Positions 40,427-50,165 of a stretch of 64,000 nt of DNA are shown here, piece after piece. The stretch's first letter is position 1. The number at the start of each line of letters is the position of its first letter. The translations under genes and the position numbers were made by a program. The DNA comes from an uncultured Prochlorococcus sp. GTDB lineage: Bacteria; Cyanobacteriota; Cyanobacteriia; PCC-6307; Cyanobiaceae. The notes beneath the pieces are model-generated. The model was not told where the DNA came from and made no database searches. It was given only the letters and a program-made list of their open reading frames with translations. The DNA lies in contig CACIYC010000005.1 in assembly GCA_902590775.1 (NCBI GenBank), forward strand, positions 1 through 64,000, given 5' to 3'.

Positions 40427-40786
40427 ATGAATTTGACAATTTAATGAATTTAGAGTTAAGGATTTAACATTTAAGCCAAGAGATTCTGAAGGAAAGATTA
40501 TAAAAAAACAACCTATTTCAAAACCTTGGCTATGAAGTAAGTAGCCAAGTGTTTAAATATGGAAGCTTTTGCCAGGGTAAGAACTAAATCATTGCTTTTA
40601 AGGCTATGGCCTATAAAAAATGAAATAGCAAATAGTGATAAGGTTGATTTGATTAATCAGAACTCATTTATAGATAGTCGATTAGATGAAAAAAAACAAT
40701 TTTTAGATGGGATTAAAAATGGAGGTGCATGGTTTTCATGATTTTTTGCCTTAAGCTTTCTTGGTGTTTTTTCTTTGAAAATTTTT

Positions 40787-41299
40787 TTAAGTGTAAGGCT
40801 CTTCCCACATTGGTTTCTTTTGGGAAATGATTTTTGCTGATGGGGGCCTATATGCATGAAGCCTATCAAGTTTTTGCACCCATTCTGCCGTAAAACCTTT
40901 TAGACCTTTAGCTATAGAAGGATGTAGGAAATTTATTTTTTTTCTTAGAACTAATAGTCCTAATACTTTTTCAAATTGATCTTTATCCTTAAATAGGTTT
41001 AGCCAGAAATCATAAATTTCTTCAAGAACTGTTAATGGTAAATCATAGGATATACCTTCTGGTGGAATTTCGATCATGTATCCATCATTTAAGCAATCAT
41101 TCAATAAATTTTCTATATTTATCTCAATAGCATTTAAAATCTTATTTGCAGCATTTAACCCAATCAATTCTTTTCGATAGCATTCAAGAAAAGATTTATT
41201 TGCTTTTAATGGATTTGAAAAACTTGTTAATCCAATTTCCCAATATCCTTGACCACTTTTCTCTCCATTTACTAGATATAAGAATCTAAACTCAGTCAT
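40787..41299 (-). CDS. Hypothetical protein, possibly remote GIY-YIG-like N-terminus
   Basis: FRFLYLVNGEKSGQGYWEIGLTS resembles YLI...YKIGxT. Confidence 0.5.
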   Translation of the reverse strand: MTEFRFLYLVNGEKSGQGYWEIGLTSFSNPLKANKSFLECYRKELIGLNAANKILNAIEINIENLLNDCLNDGYMIEIPPEGISYDLPLTVLEEIYDFWLNLFKDKDQFEKVLGLLVLRKKINFLHPSIAKGLKGFTAEWVQKLDRLHAYRPPSAKIISQKKPMWEEPYT

Positions 41300-41685
41300 A
41301 TGATTAGCTAAATTTTAAGAATAATTTTCCAAGCTTTGAATCATTCTTGTATTTATTACTTTAAATTAAATATAAGTAAAGAGCAAGTGTTGTAAATATC
41401 TGTTGAAAAGGTTCATATTATCAAAGTATTGGATTGTTTTACTAAATATTTAATTGATGATCTTTTTGATATTTTCAATGGCTAGGTTGACTTGTTCCCT
41501 TGATTAGGAAAATACTTAACAAAATAAATATAAAAGGGTTATTTCTTATGCTTAAGAGTGAGCAATAAGAAAAAAATATTCTTTTTGATGATTTGTTTAT
41601 TTATTTGAGAATCTTTGGGAGGGTTTGGTTGAAAATTTTTCTTTCAATTTTATGACAAAAGTCTAATTTCAATTTAAATAAAGTT

Positions 41686-41829
41686 ATGGAACATTTCTTT
41701 TATAACATAAAGCATCCAATTGAAGGATGTGCTTATTTGCTTTATGCGGGAATTATTTTTCGCTGGAGATTCCCTAAGGCTTGGAATAAGCTTCTAGAAA
41801 AGATATCTGTAAAGGAATATTCTAGCTGA
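41686..41829 (+). CDS. Small hypothetical protein (47 aa)
   Basis: MEHFFYNIKHPIEGCAYLLYAGIIFRWRFPKAWNKLLEKISVKEYSS. Confidence 0.4.
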   Translation: MEHFFYNIKHPIEGCAYLLYAGIIFRWRFPKAWNKLLEKISVKEYSS

Positions 41830-42052
41830 GAATATATTTCTATTAGAATAACTTGAATGAACATCTTGTTTTACAAGATGCATGGGGAATTTGATTAAAG
41901 ATAAATAAAAATATAAAGTATAGTTTTTTGGTGTCTTTTATATTAGATTATATACTTTTCAGTTAATTGTTTGTTTGTAATCTTTATTCTGCAATTTTTA
42001 GAATAGATAATGGTTATATATAACTTAATCTTTTAACCTATATAATATCTAA

Positions 42053-42319
42053 TTATCTAAAGCATGTATCTCTAATAATCCTAACTTTTCCAATGACTCC
42101 TCGGTAATATTGTTGTTTGATAATGTATTTTGGAACTAGCTTAAAATTATTTTTAATTAAAGGCTTGGACCATCTTCTGGCTATTATATTTATCGAACAG
42201 GACCAATTCTCTTTATGAAATATTCCTGGCCAAGATATAAATATAAGCAGTATAATACTTGTGAAAATATATAAAAAAATTATAATTAATCTTTTCATTC
42301 TCTTTTTATTCTTATACAT
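42053..42319 (-). CDS. Hypothetical membrane-anchored protein
   Basis: ORF track. Confidence 0.45.
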   Translation of the reverse strand: MYKNKKRMKRLIIIFLYIFTSIILLIFISWPGIFHKENWSCSINIIARRWSKPLIKNNFKLVPKYIIKQQYYRGVIGKVRIIRDTCFR

Positions 42320-42429
42320 TGAAAATAGCTTTTCAATTAAAAAATCATCTAAATGCCTTTATTTGAAATGAAACATTTTTCTAAATCAGATATTAAGAGA
42401 ACTCCTTTCTATTTTGAGATAAATCAATT

Positions 42430-42900
42430 TTACAGATTCTTCTCTTCTTCAGATATTTGTTGATTTGGTAATCCAGAATCTGGAGATATGATTTGATTTG
42501 ATTCATCTACGCTGTCTTGAGAAGGCTGGACATCAGTTGGTGCAGAATCTGGAGATATGATTTGATTTGATTCATCTACGCTGTCTTGAGAAGGCTGGAC
42601 ATCAGTTGGTGCAGAATCTGGAGATGGGTTTTCAGTTGTAGTATTTAGGCCACTTTGAGGCTTTTGTTCTTCAATAGAGTTTTTCTCTCCATCAATTGAG
42701 TCTTGATTGTTTCCTTCTTCTAAGAAAATTCCTTTGATTACTTTGAATAGCGATTTGAGATTAGTTAATAAGTCTTTGAGGTTCTCAAAGATTTTCTTCA
42801 GAATAGATTTAATTTCTTTTGCAGGCTCACTTTTATTGGTATATAGGATTAATATGCCAATTCCTGTGAAGAGAAATATAAAAAGAAGAAAAACAAGCAT
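42430..42900 (-). CDS. Membrane-anchored protein with tandem 23-aa repeat
   Basis: SPDSAPTDVQPSQDSVDESNQII repeated in tandem. Confidence 0.65.
   Translation of the reverse strand: MLVFLLFIFLFTGIGILILYTNKSEPAKEIKSILKKIFENLKDLLTNLKSLFKVIKGIFLEEGNNQDSIDGEKNSIEEQKPQSGLNTTTENPSPDSAPTDVQPSQDSVDESNQIISPDSAPTDVQPSQDSVDESNQIISPDSGLPNQQISEEEKNL
42474..42626. repeat. Tandem 69-bp repeat (two copies plus partial third)
   Basis: tggagatatgatttgatttgattcatctacgctgtcttgagaaggctggacatcagttggtgcagaatc, period 69. Confidence 0.9.
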
Positions 42901-43427
42901 TTATGAAATGAATATTTTTCTAAAGATCACGTGTAATTACTTCTTTTTCAAGTATTTAGCAACACCCTTTAAAGATTTTTTCTTATAGTTTTATAAGTAC
43001 GGGGTATTTTTTTTATATTTCAAATCAAAAATTATCGACCTAAGGCGAGTTTTTGCTTTCTCTGCAGATGGTTTTATCCCGTGAAATCTTTTCAAATCTA
43101 CTTTTGAATTTGAAGAAAATCGATGTTTCTTTGAGACCAGGTGATGATAAAAAAAATTAGATGATTGAATACGCATGATTTATCAAGGTTTCCTGATGAA
43201 TAATTACTTTTAAATGATTTTTGATTATATGCCTTTCTTAGATAATCATGCTTACTGAATTTCTTTTTAAGAAAAAGCTGTTGGAGTGATTTAACAGTTT
43301 TTTTAAGGAATGGATTCCTAATAAAATCTTAGATTTTCAAGGTTGCTATAACAATTTTTCTTGAAATAAAAAATGTTTTAGAATTTCATAGATATATAAT
43401 GTTGTTTAACCTTGGCCAAAGAAAAAA

Positions 43428-43616
43428 ATGACTAAACAAGACACGCAAAATGAAGCAGTCCCAGATAATGAACCTAAATGGGATTACACTTCATCAAAGC
43501 AAAATTTCTTTACTGGAGCGGCAGTTGTTGCTGGCAATGCTCTAGTTCTTTTGCTTTATTTGCTTTATAGAACTGTCCCAGCTGTACATCAATTCATTTC
43601 AGGTAAGCCTATGTAA
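43428..43616 (+). CDS. Small membrane protein with 'RTxPAVHxF' motif
   Basis: VLLLYLLYRTVPAVHQFISGKPM. Confidence 0.6.
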   Translation: MTKQDTQNEAVPDNEPKWDYTSSKQNFFTGAAVVAGNALVLLLYLLYRTVPAVHQFISGKPM

Positions 43617-43654
43617 TAAAAAAGTTTGCTTGAATAAAAAAAATTATTAAATCT

Positions 43655-43837
43655 ATGTCTTCATTTAGAGAAAGGGTTAATGCTCATCTTCCGATAGTGC
43701 TCCAATTTATTGGAACAGCTTCTTTGGTTGTAATTGCTTTGACAGCAATTTGTGGTTCACAATCACTTAAAAAGATGGTTGAAAGCCATGATATAAAATC
43801 TACAACTAATATTCATCTGGACCATATGAATAATTAA
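43655..43837 (+). CDS. Small TM protein
   Basis: ORF track. Confidence 0.5.
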   Translation: MSSFRERVNAHLPIVLQFIGTASLVVIALTAICGSQSLKKMVESHDIKSTTNIHLDHMNN

Positions 43838-43949
43838 TTTCCTGAGCTTAATATAAACAATTAATTTTTAAATTCAAATAAGATATGGCTTTGAATTGAA
43901 GTTCAACCTTCTTTTATTTGCTGAACAAATAAAGATCAATAAAGCATTG

Positions 43950-44468
43950 CTACCTTTGGATATTTCTTCCTTTTATGAATAAGGCAAGTAAAATTATTAA
44001 TACAACTAATGGAAATAAATAAATCGCAGTAAATATTCCCATAATAATTATTAGGGATGTAATTACTATACAAGAGAATAAAATAATGGATCTAATCCAA
44101 ATGTTTATTCTATTAAAGAATTTCTTACCTGTTTTTCTATCTAATTCAATCTGTAGATTTCTTCGTTCATTATATAATGCAAAAAGAAAGTTAATATGCC
44201 ATTGCGATGATGAGGCTGCTTTAGATTCTACTATTTTTCTTCTAAATCCAGCAAAAATATTAGAATCTTTATAAAGAAATAAACGAAGGCGCACTAACTG
44301 AGCTTCAAATATTGCCTGAGTTGTCAATTTTATTTTCTCGTCAACTTCTTCTATTCTTCTTTTAAGAAGTTCAATATGGCTATCAGTCTGAGTAGTTTCA
44401 AGCTTGCTGATGCTAGAGATTTTCTTGTTTTTTTTGAATAATGTTTTAAAGAACTGCAAGTAATTCAA
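43950..44468 (-). CDS. Coiled-coil plus two-TM hypothetical protein
   Basis: 172-aa ORF. Confidence 0.65.
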   Translation of the reverse strand: MNYLQFFKTLFKKNKKISSISKLETTQTDSHIELLKRRIEEVDEKIKLTTQAIFEAQLVRLRLFLYKDSNIFAGFRRKIVESKAASSSQWHINFLFALYNERRNLQIELDRKTGKKFFNRINIWIRSIILFSCIVITSLIIIMGIFTAIYLFPLVVLIILLALFIKGRNIQR

Positions 44469-44532
44469 TCCAAACGCTTTATATTGTCTTTGATATTGTA
44501 TGTTGTATGAACACTTTTTTAAATAGCTTTTT

Positions 44533-45306
44533 TTAGGATTGCAGGAAGATTGATTTTATTATAAGAAAGCTGCCCATTGATATGGTCAAAATTTCAAATG
44601 ATTTTTTTACAACTTTTTCGCCTTTAATAATCGAGTAATGTGCGCCTAGGTATCCACCAATAAATGACCCAATAATCAGAGAAGGAATCCAAGACCACTT
44701 AATTTCATTATTAATTCCAAGAGCAATTGCGCCAGTACCATTCCAAACCACTCCAACTAAAACTAATGTATAGGCAACTGCTTCAGTATAAGATAGATTG
44801 AACCAATTAATTAATAAAAAAGTCAAAAACAAGCCAGTACCTGAGGCTAAGGAGCCATTGATAACACCTATCATAAATATAGCTATAGATCCTATTGCAA
44901 TCATAATATTACTTAATTTCAATTTATCCTTATTATTTTCTTTGATTTTAAAGGAATATATACCGAGAAATAATATTAGTATACCTAAACTAAATGTAGC
45001 TAGCTGCTCTTTAATAAAAAGGACTAGGTTTGAGCCTAATAGTACACCAGGTAATCCGAAAAATAAAATAAGAAGTATAAACTTAGGTTTTAATGTTTGC
45101 TCTTTATAATGCCTAATGCTTGCGCCTATACCAAGTGCAACGCTAGCTATTTTATGAGTAGCTAATGCTTTGGTAAAAGGGAGTCCTAGTAATATGAGTA
45201 CTGGCAACTGCGTTAATCCCGAACCTCCACCAGCAATAGCAGAAAAGAAATTTGACACTATTGATATGACTATTAGTACAAGCTGTTGAAATAACTCAGT
45301 AAGCAT
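44533..45306 (-). CDS. TauE/SafE family permease
   Basis: SNFFSAIAGGGSGLTQLPVLILLGLPFTKALATHKIASVALG. Confidence 0.88.
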   Translation of the reverse strand: MLTELFQQLVLIVISIVSNFFSAIAGGGSGLTQLPVLILLGLPFTKALATHKIASVALGIGASIRHYKEQTLKPKFILLILFFGLPGVLLGSNLVLFIKEQLATFSLGILILFLGIYSFKIKENNKDKLKLSNIMIAIGSIAIFMIGVINGSLASGTGLFLTFLLINWFNLSYTEAVAYTLVLVGVVWNGTGAIALGINNEIKWSWIPSLIIGSFIGGYLGAHYSIIKGEKVVKKSFEILTISMGSFLIIKSIFLQS

Positions 45307-45543
45307 TTTTATTTCGACTTATAGTTCGTTATTTATGAAAATATTTTATTATATTTAGATTAGCCTTAAAAAAAGATATTGTAAAAATCATACTGCTTAT
45401 TTGTTTAGTTCAAGGATGGAGAGGGGTTAAGGCGCTACTTCCTTTATGTCAGGGAATTAGAATTTGTGTCTAAAAAAATCTTTAATATTCTCAAATGTAA
45501 TATTTTCTGTGGAATAATAATAGTTATATTGCTTTAGTTCCTT

Positions 45544-46077
45544 ATGGGGATTGTTTCTTTAGCAAAGATTAAAATAAAATCTTTGGTTCGAAAAGTATTA
45601 GAAAAATATTCTAATAAGGATACTTTTTTCTCATCTAGATACCTCACTAATAATCAACTTAGATGTAGTTGGAACCTTTCAAGTAAGGACAAATTGAATT
45701 TTATTAGCAATGAAAATCATAGATTATGTTTAAGGATATATGATATAAGTAATGGTCGCTCTATAAGCTCTATGCCATGTATCATGAAGGAGGTGGAACT
45801 GAAAACATATACCAATAATGAGTTTTGCTTTGCCCCACCAGTAGCTAATGGTACTCTTTTAATTGAGTTTGGATATAGACAGTCATATAGTGAATGGTTC
45901 TTATTAGCATCATCTAAGTTGTTCTTAGGGAAAAGAGATATTTCAGCTCATTATCCAGATGAATCATGGCTTTATTCAACTTTTACTGCCAATAATTTAG
46001 ATAATAGTATACATGAAAAAGTATATCAATTGTCTTTATCTGGTCTCAATGGAGGTTCAGAAGAAATACATAGATAA
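45544..46077 (+). CDS. DUF4912-like protein
   Basis: SWNLSSKDKLN...LCLRIYDISNG...LLIEFGYRQSYSEWFLLASSKLF. Confidence 0.65.
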   Translation: MGIVSLAKIKIKSLVRKVLEKYSNKDTFFSSRYLTNNQLRCSWNLSSKDKLNFISNENHRLCLRIYDISNGRSISSMPCIMKEVELKTYTNNEFCFAPPVANGTLLIEFGYRQSYSEWFLLASSKLFLGKRDISAHYPDESWLYSTFTANNLDNSIHEKVYQLSLSGLNGGSEEIHR

Positions 46078-46112
46078 AATATAGAATTATATTTTGGAAA
46101 AATTCTATCTAT

Positions 46113-46517
46113 TTAAATTACGTTATTTAGAGATGATTTTAACCATTTGAGGAAATTATTTGGATTTAATACATCTTTAAGCGTATTAGATATATCTAAA
46201 CCACCTGAATTGAATTTGTTTATTGCTAAATACGCAGTATCTATTTCTTCTCCTGAAGATATAGAGTGAATTTCGTCTTTGAAGAACCAAAAATTTTGTC
46301 CATTTCTTAATTCTAAAATCACTCCTATTCCGACACCATCTGTAATTCTATAATCTATTACTTTGCCATATGGGTCTTTTGATAATTGTTCTTTTAGATC
46401 TGATGAGATCGTGTCATTTATTTTTCCCAGGTCAATATTGACGGTTGAGCCTAAAGAAGATAGCGAGTTTTCTTTATTTATGAGCTTAAAGAAGTAAAAA
46501 TTCCTAAAGAATTTACT
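46113..46517 (-). pseudogene. DUF2862-like reading frame open beyond the annotated GTG but without a clear ATG/GTG/TTG start
   Basis: Frame continues upstream as STVNIDLGKINDTISSDLKEQLSKDPYGKVIDYRITDGVGIGVILELRNGQNFWFFKDEI. Confidence 0.45.
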
Positions 46518-46617
46518 TTACAGGGATCCGCAAGTCAAGACTGAGTTATGAGTAAGACTTTATTTTTACTATTAAAGATAATTAGTCAATCCATTAGTTC
46601 GTAGATTTGTTTTGAGC

Positions 46618-46785
46618 TCACTTTCTTGAGTCATTTTTTGAGGCGTTGCTTCTTAACTTTCTAGATATGAATTTGATACTAGAAAGTACGAGTCTAATAA
46701 TTAGAAACGCAAATGCAACTAGTCCTCCTGCAACAACAAGTGATAACAACTGATTCCCTAGGTTGATCTCACTTAGATTTCCCAT
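46618..46785 (-). CDS. Small TM protein (55 aa)
   Basis: MGNLSEINLGNQLLSLVVAGGLVAFAFLIIRLVLSSIKFISRKLRSNASKNDSRK. Confidence 0.5.
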   Translation of the reverse strand: MGNLSEINLGNQLLSLVVAGGLVAFAFLIIRLVLSSIKFISRKLRSNASKNDSRK

Positions 46786-47067
46786 TTTACATGCAACTAG
46801 TTCGATTAATAATATTGGTTTATTTTTGGTTTGGCTTATATCTCAATTAGATGTAACCTAGTATAAATTGTCGATTAAATTCATTGCCTATTCAGTCTCT
46901 AAGCTTATTCTCTGGTATTTTGCTAATTTTAATAGGTCTAATTATTAGATTTGAGTTTAAGATTAAAATAAGAGATGATTGATTTTTTATATTTCATAAG
47001 TCTTGAGCTTGTTATCTTGGCAGTATAGAAAGATTATAAATACTAAAATTCTATTCACATTATTATA

Positions 47068-47388
47068 TTAAAAACCTTTCTCTTCCATTTCTGTATTGTG
47101 CATTTTTTGCATTTCAACCATCTCTGCACAAGTAAGTGCTGGTCTATAGAGGAATTCGCATCCAAAGGCTGATCTCCAGAACATAAAATGTTTGAAAAGT
47201 GCTTTTGTATCAGCGGCTTTACAGATAATGCACAATTCACCTGACTCTGGCATATGAAGTCTTGCAATTAATTCAAAGCCATCAAATCGGTCCATTGTTG
47301 CTCCATCTTCCATGTATTTAATGAATGATGTATAGCCTTCATCTTGTGTCTCTGAGGGGACCACGCAAGTTACTACGTAAAACTGCAT
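47068..47388 (-). CDS. DUF3303-like protein
   Basis: MDRFDGFELIARLHMPESGELCIICKAADTKALFKHFMFWRSAFGCEFLYRPAL. Confidence 0.65.
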   Translation of the reverse strand: MQFYVVTCVVPSETQDEGYTSFIKYMEDGATMDRFDGFELIARLHMPESGELCIICKAADTKALFKHFMFWRSAFGCEFLYRPALTCAEMVEMQKMHNTEMEEKGF

Positions 47389-48303
47389 AATTAGAAAGTT
47401 CTTAGTACATAATTCTTTTAGAACATTTATAAAGCTAGTGCATAAATGGTTAATAAATTAAAATATTAGATCTTTATTATTATTTTTCTACTTGGATAAA
47501 AGTACTAAGTTAGCTAATTTTAGGTTAAATAATTACTTATCAATTACTTTGTATAAAAACTCTTTCTTTAATTCATTTGGTTTTTGTTGAGACTATTTTC
47601 TTCGACTTTAACATCATGATTTTATGTCTTGTAAAAAAAATAGAATTTCTAACAAAATAAGAATTTAATTAGAAATCTTTGTTTCTAATTTTCTAATATT
47701 ATTGATATTTATTTTACTTATTCTTATAGTATAATTTTATTTTCTTTATCGTTAAACCTAATGACTTATTACTTCTAAACTCTTTATATACATTAAAGGT
47801 GGAATCGGATAATCTTTGATTTTTTATCAGATTTCTATTTTTTACTTTAAGTACGAAATATCTTTTTTGATTGGTTAGTTTTATGTAGTTCTCATTGAGA
47901 ACTGTGGTTTCTTTTTATAATAATTTCTTAAAAGTTAGTTTTCTACTGAAAAGAAATAGAAAAAATTCACGCTATTTTGTTCTTTTCTAGCTTTCAAAGG
48001 TTCCTTATGCCTTGCATCTATTTCATTTCTCTTAACACACTCTTTCCAATTGCTGGGTGTGCAGAATTACAGCAAGAATGCTTTAAGATAACAGCTGCTT
48101 AGAAGGCTTTTCAGGTAAGGCTTGGAGCTGTAATGGAGAAGGAGATTAGAGGACTTTCTGAGCGTTACTGTTATTGCTTGAAAAGCATCTTTTGCCTTAA
48201 AAATTTTTGCAAATTTTTTCTTGAGTCTCTATTTCTTCTTTAAATTCTTTTTTAATGTCCTTTTTGATTTGTGTCGTTTCTAATTTAATAAAAATTTTTG
48301 CAT

Positions 48304-48339
48304 AAAAAAAAGGGTGGGCTTTAGCCATCACCCTCTTTT
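48304..48339 (-). terminator. Terminator of 48359-48508
   Basis: Minus strand GGGTGatGGCTaaAGCCcaCCCTTTTTTTT. Confidence 0.7.
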
Positions 48340-48358
48340 CATTAGAAAACAGTTCGTT

Positions 48359-48508
48359 CTAGTCCTTTTTGGCTGGCATGTTTTGCTGGTCATAATCAGG
48401 ACCTACTAAAACTGCCATAACAGCAAATAGAGCAATTGCTGCTATCCCAAGGTAGGCAGCTGATGGGGCCGGAGTAGTAAGAAGGCCGGCAAAGGTAAAA
48501 GGAAACAT
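48359..48508 (-). CDS. Small TM protein (49 aa), paralog of 33976-34119
   Basis: MFPFTFAGLLTTPAPSAAYLGIAAIALFAVMAVLVGPDYDQQNMPAKKD. Confidence 0.65.
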   Translation of the reverse strand: MFPFTFAGLLTTPAPSAAYLGIAAIALFAVMAVLVGPDYDQQNMPAKKD

Positions 48509-48893
48509 AGCTTTTAGTAAACAGTGTTATTAATACATCAAAAGTCTCTTTAGACGGGTCTTTTTCTTTACATTGTTATGTTTTTATTTTTTTCTTGCTT
48601 GAGACCAGGTTAGAAACCAGCTTGAATGCTTGTCGAGGAGCTGATTGGGCATATTGTCTTGAAGCTCAGAAATAGCAGCTCTCATATAAGGATCTCCTTT
48701 GTCAAAATGCTCAAAGAAATCTATGAGATTCAAATTATCATGCATTTGTCGTTTATTATTTTTAAAACATTTTTATGGTAATTGTCCCAAATATGATGTC
48801 AAGATTGATCTTGTCATGCAAATAATTATGCATAAACTTTTAGCAAAATCTTATATATAATTAATATTTATACAAATAGCTATTAATTCATAA

Positions 48894-50093
48894 TTAGCTG
48901 CTTTTATTAGCCGATCCTGCTTCTGCTAAATCACGCTGCAGATTCTGTTCACATGATAAAACTCTAGACCAAGAAGGTAATTGTTGAGTTACTGGGGATT
49001 CTAAAAAATTAATTGTTGAAGGTCTTAGTATTTTTGAGAATCTTTGAACCGATAACTCTTCTTGATGTCTGTCATATGGAAGACCATTTACAGCAGAATC
49101 TAATCCAAATTGTTTAACCCTATCTTGTCCAACTCGTTTATATAAAACCTCTAGGGTTGCTAGTTCAGAATTGGTTAATGTTTCAGCTTGGTGCTCCATT
49201 AAACCTCTTAAAATACTTGATAGGATTTCTGAGCACATTCTTTGCAGACCTTCTTTAGGGTTTTTTCCAACTTCTTTATGCTTATGATCAAAAATCCCAA
49301 GATCTACTTGAGCAATCCTTGATAGCCTTACGTTTCTATAAACTTCAGATAGCAGGCCGATTTCAAGGCCCCAATCGCAAGGAATTCTTAGGTTCATGCC
49401 TAAATCTCTCGTAAAAGCAAATTCACCTGCTAGTGGGTACCTAAAAGATTGAAGATATTTTAAAAAAGCCCCTTGACCGAATATTTGTTCTAACGAAGTT
49501 AATAATGGACCAACAAATAGTCGTGTGGCTCTTCCTTGCAAGACATTTGATTCTAGAGATAGCCTGCTATAAAAAGCTTTTACGTAAGAAATTCCGTGAG
49601 AAGGATCTAGTAAGGGTTGCAACATTCTTGCAGGATAAGAACTGCTGAAAGTCTTTATATCAGCATCGAACAATGCAACAACCTCAGAATGCCTTGTTGC
49701 TATTCCAATCCCCTGCCAAACAGCCCAACCTTTCCCAGGGGTGCCTATCAAGTCAAGACCATTATGTTCTTGTTTCTTGAGAAGTTCGATAACTTCAGGT
49801 CCATTAGTCCATTGAATATGGACAGGAAATGGCATTGAAGAAAAAAAATCTTTTGCTTCATTAACTTCTTCAGCTGTTTTTGCAGAGAGAGCAATAACTA
49901 ATTCATTAAGACCTTTTAAATCTTTGAGTACATCTCTTGTTTGCCTTAAGGCAGGCCTTTTGAATTCTTCAAATAAACATGGAATCAAAATAGCTGTAGG
50001 CTTTTTTCCTAAGCCCTTATTAAGATTTAATAGAGAATCTTCTGTAACCCTATACTCGTGAATTGTTGTGATCAAATCCTGGTTAAAGTCCAT
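48894..50093 (-). CDS. gpgS: Glucosyl-3-phosphoglycerate synthase
   Basis: GKKPTAILIPCLFEEF, ALFDADIKTF, PLAGEFAFTRDL, PCDWGLEIGLLSEVYRN; adjacent gpgP-like gene. Confidence 0.9.
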   Translation of the reverse strand: MDFNQDLITTIHEYRVTEDSLLNLNKGLGKKPTAILIPCLFEEFKRPALRQTRDVLKDLKGLNELVIALSAKTAEEVNEAKDFFSSMPFPVHIQWTNGPEVIELLKKQEHNGLDLIGTPGKGWAVWQGIGIATRHSEVVALFDADIKTFSSSYPARMLQPLLDPSHGISYVKAFYSRLSLESNVLQGRATRLFVGPLLTSLEQIFGQGAFLKYLQSFRYPLAGEFAFTRDLGMNLRIPCDWGLEIGLLSEVYRNVRLSRIAQVDLGIFDHKHKEVGKNPKEGLQRMCSEILSSILRGLMEHQAETLTNSELATLEVLYKRVGQDRVKQFGLDSAVNGLPYDRHQEELSVQRFSKILRPSTINFLESPVTQQLPSWSRVLSCEQNLQRDLAEAGSANKSS

Positions 50094-50165
50094 TCGGGAA
50101 ATAAGAGGGACAGAATGAAAAAAGTAATTATGTTGTTCCTGCGCCTAGAATTGGGAAATACCTAA

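Noticed and set aside
42474-42626. Possible CRISPR-like repeat
   Set aside because: Units are directly tandem with no spacers and in frame with a protein repeat.
47055-47267. Minus-strand ORF of 70 aa
   Set aside because: Overlaps the DUF3303-like gene 47068-47388 in another frame.
48100-48195. GCTTTTCA...TGAAAAGC closing helix suggesting a riboswitch or ncRNA
   Set aside because: Interior did not match any riboswitch core I recognise and pairing is short; left as unsupported.
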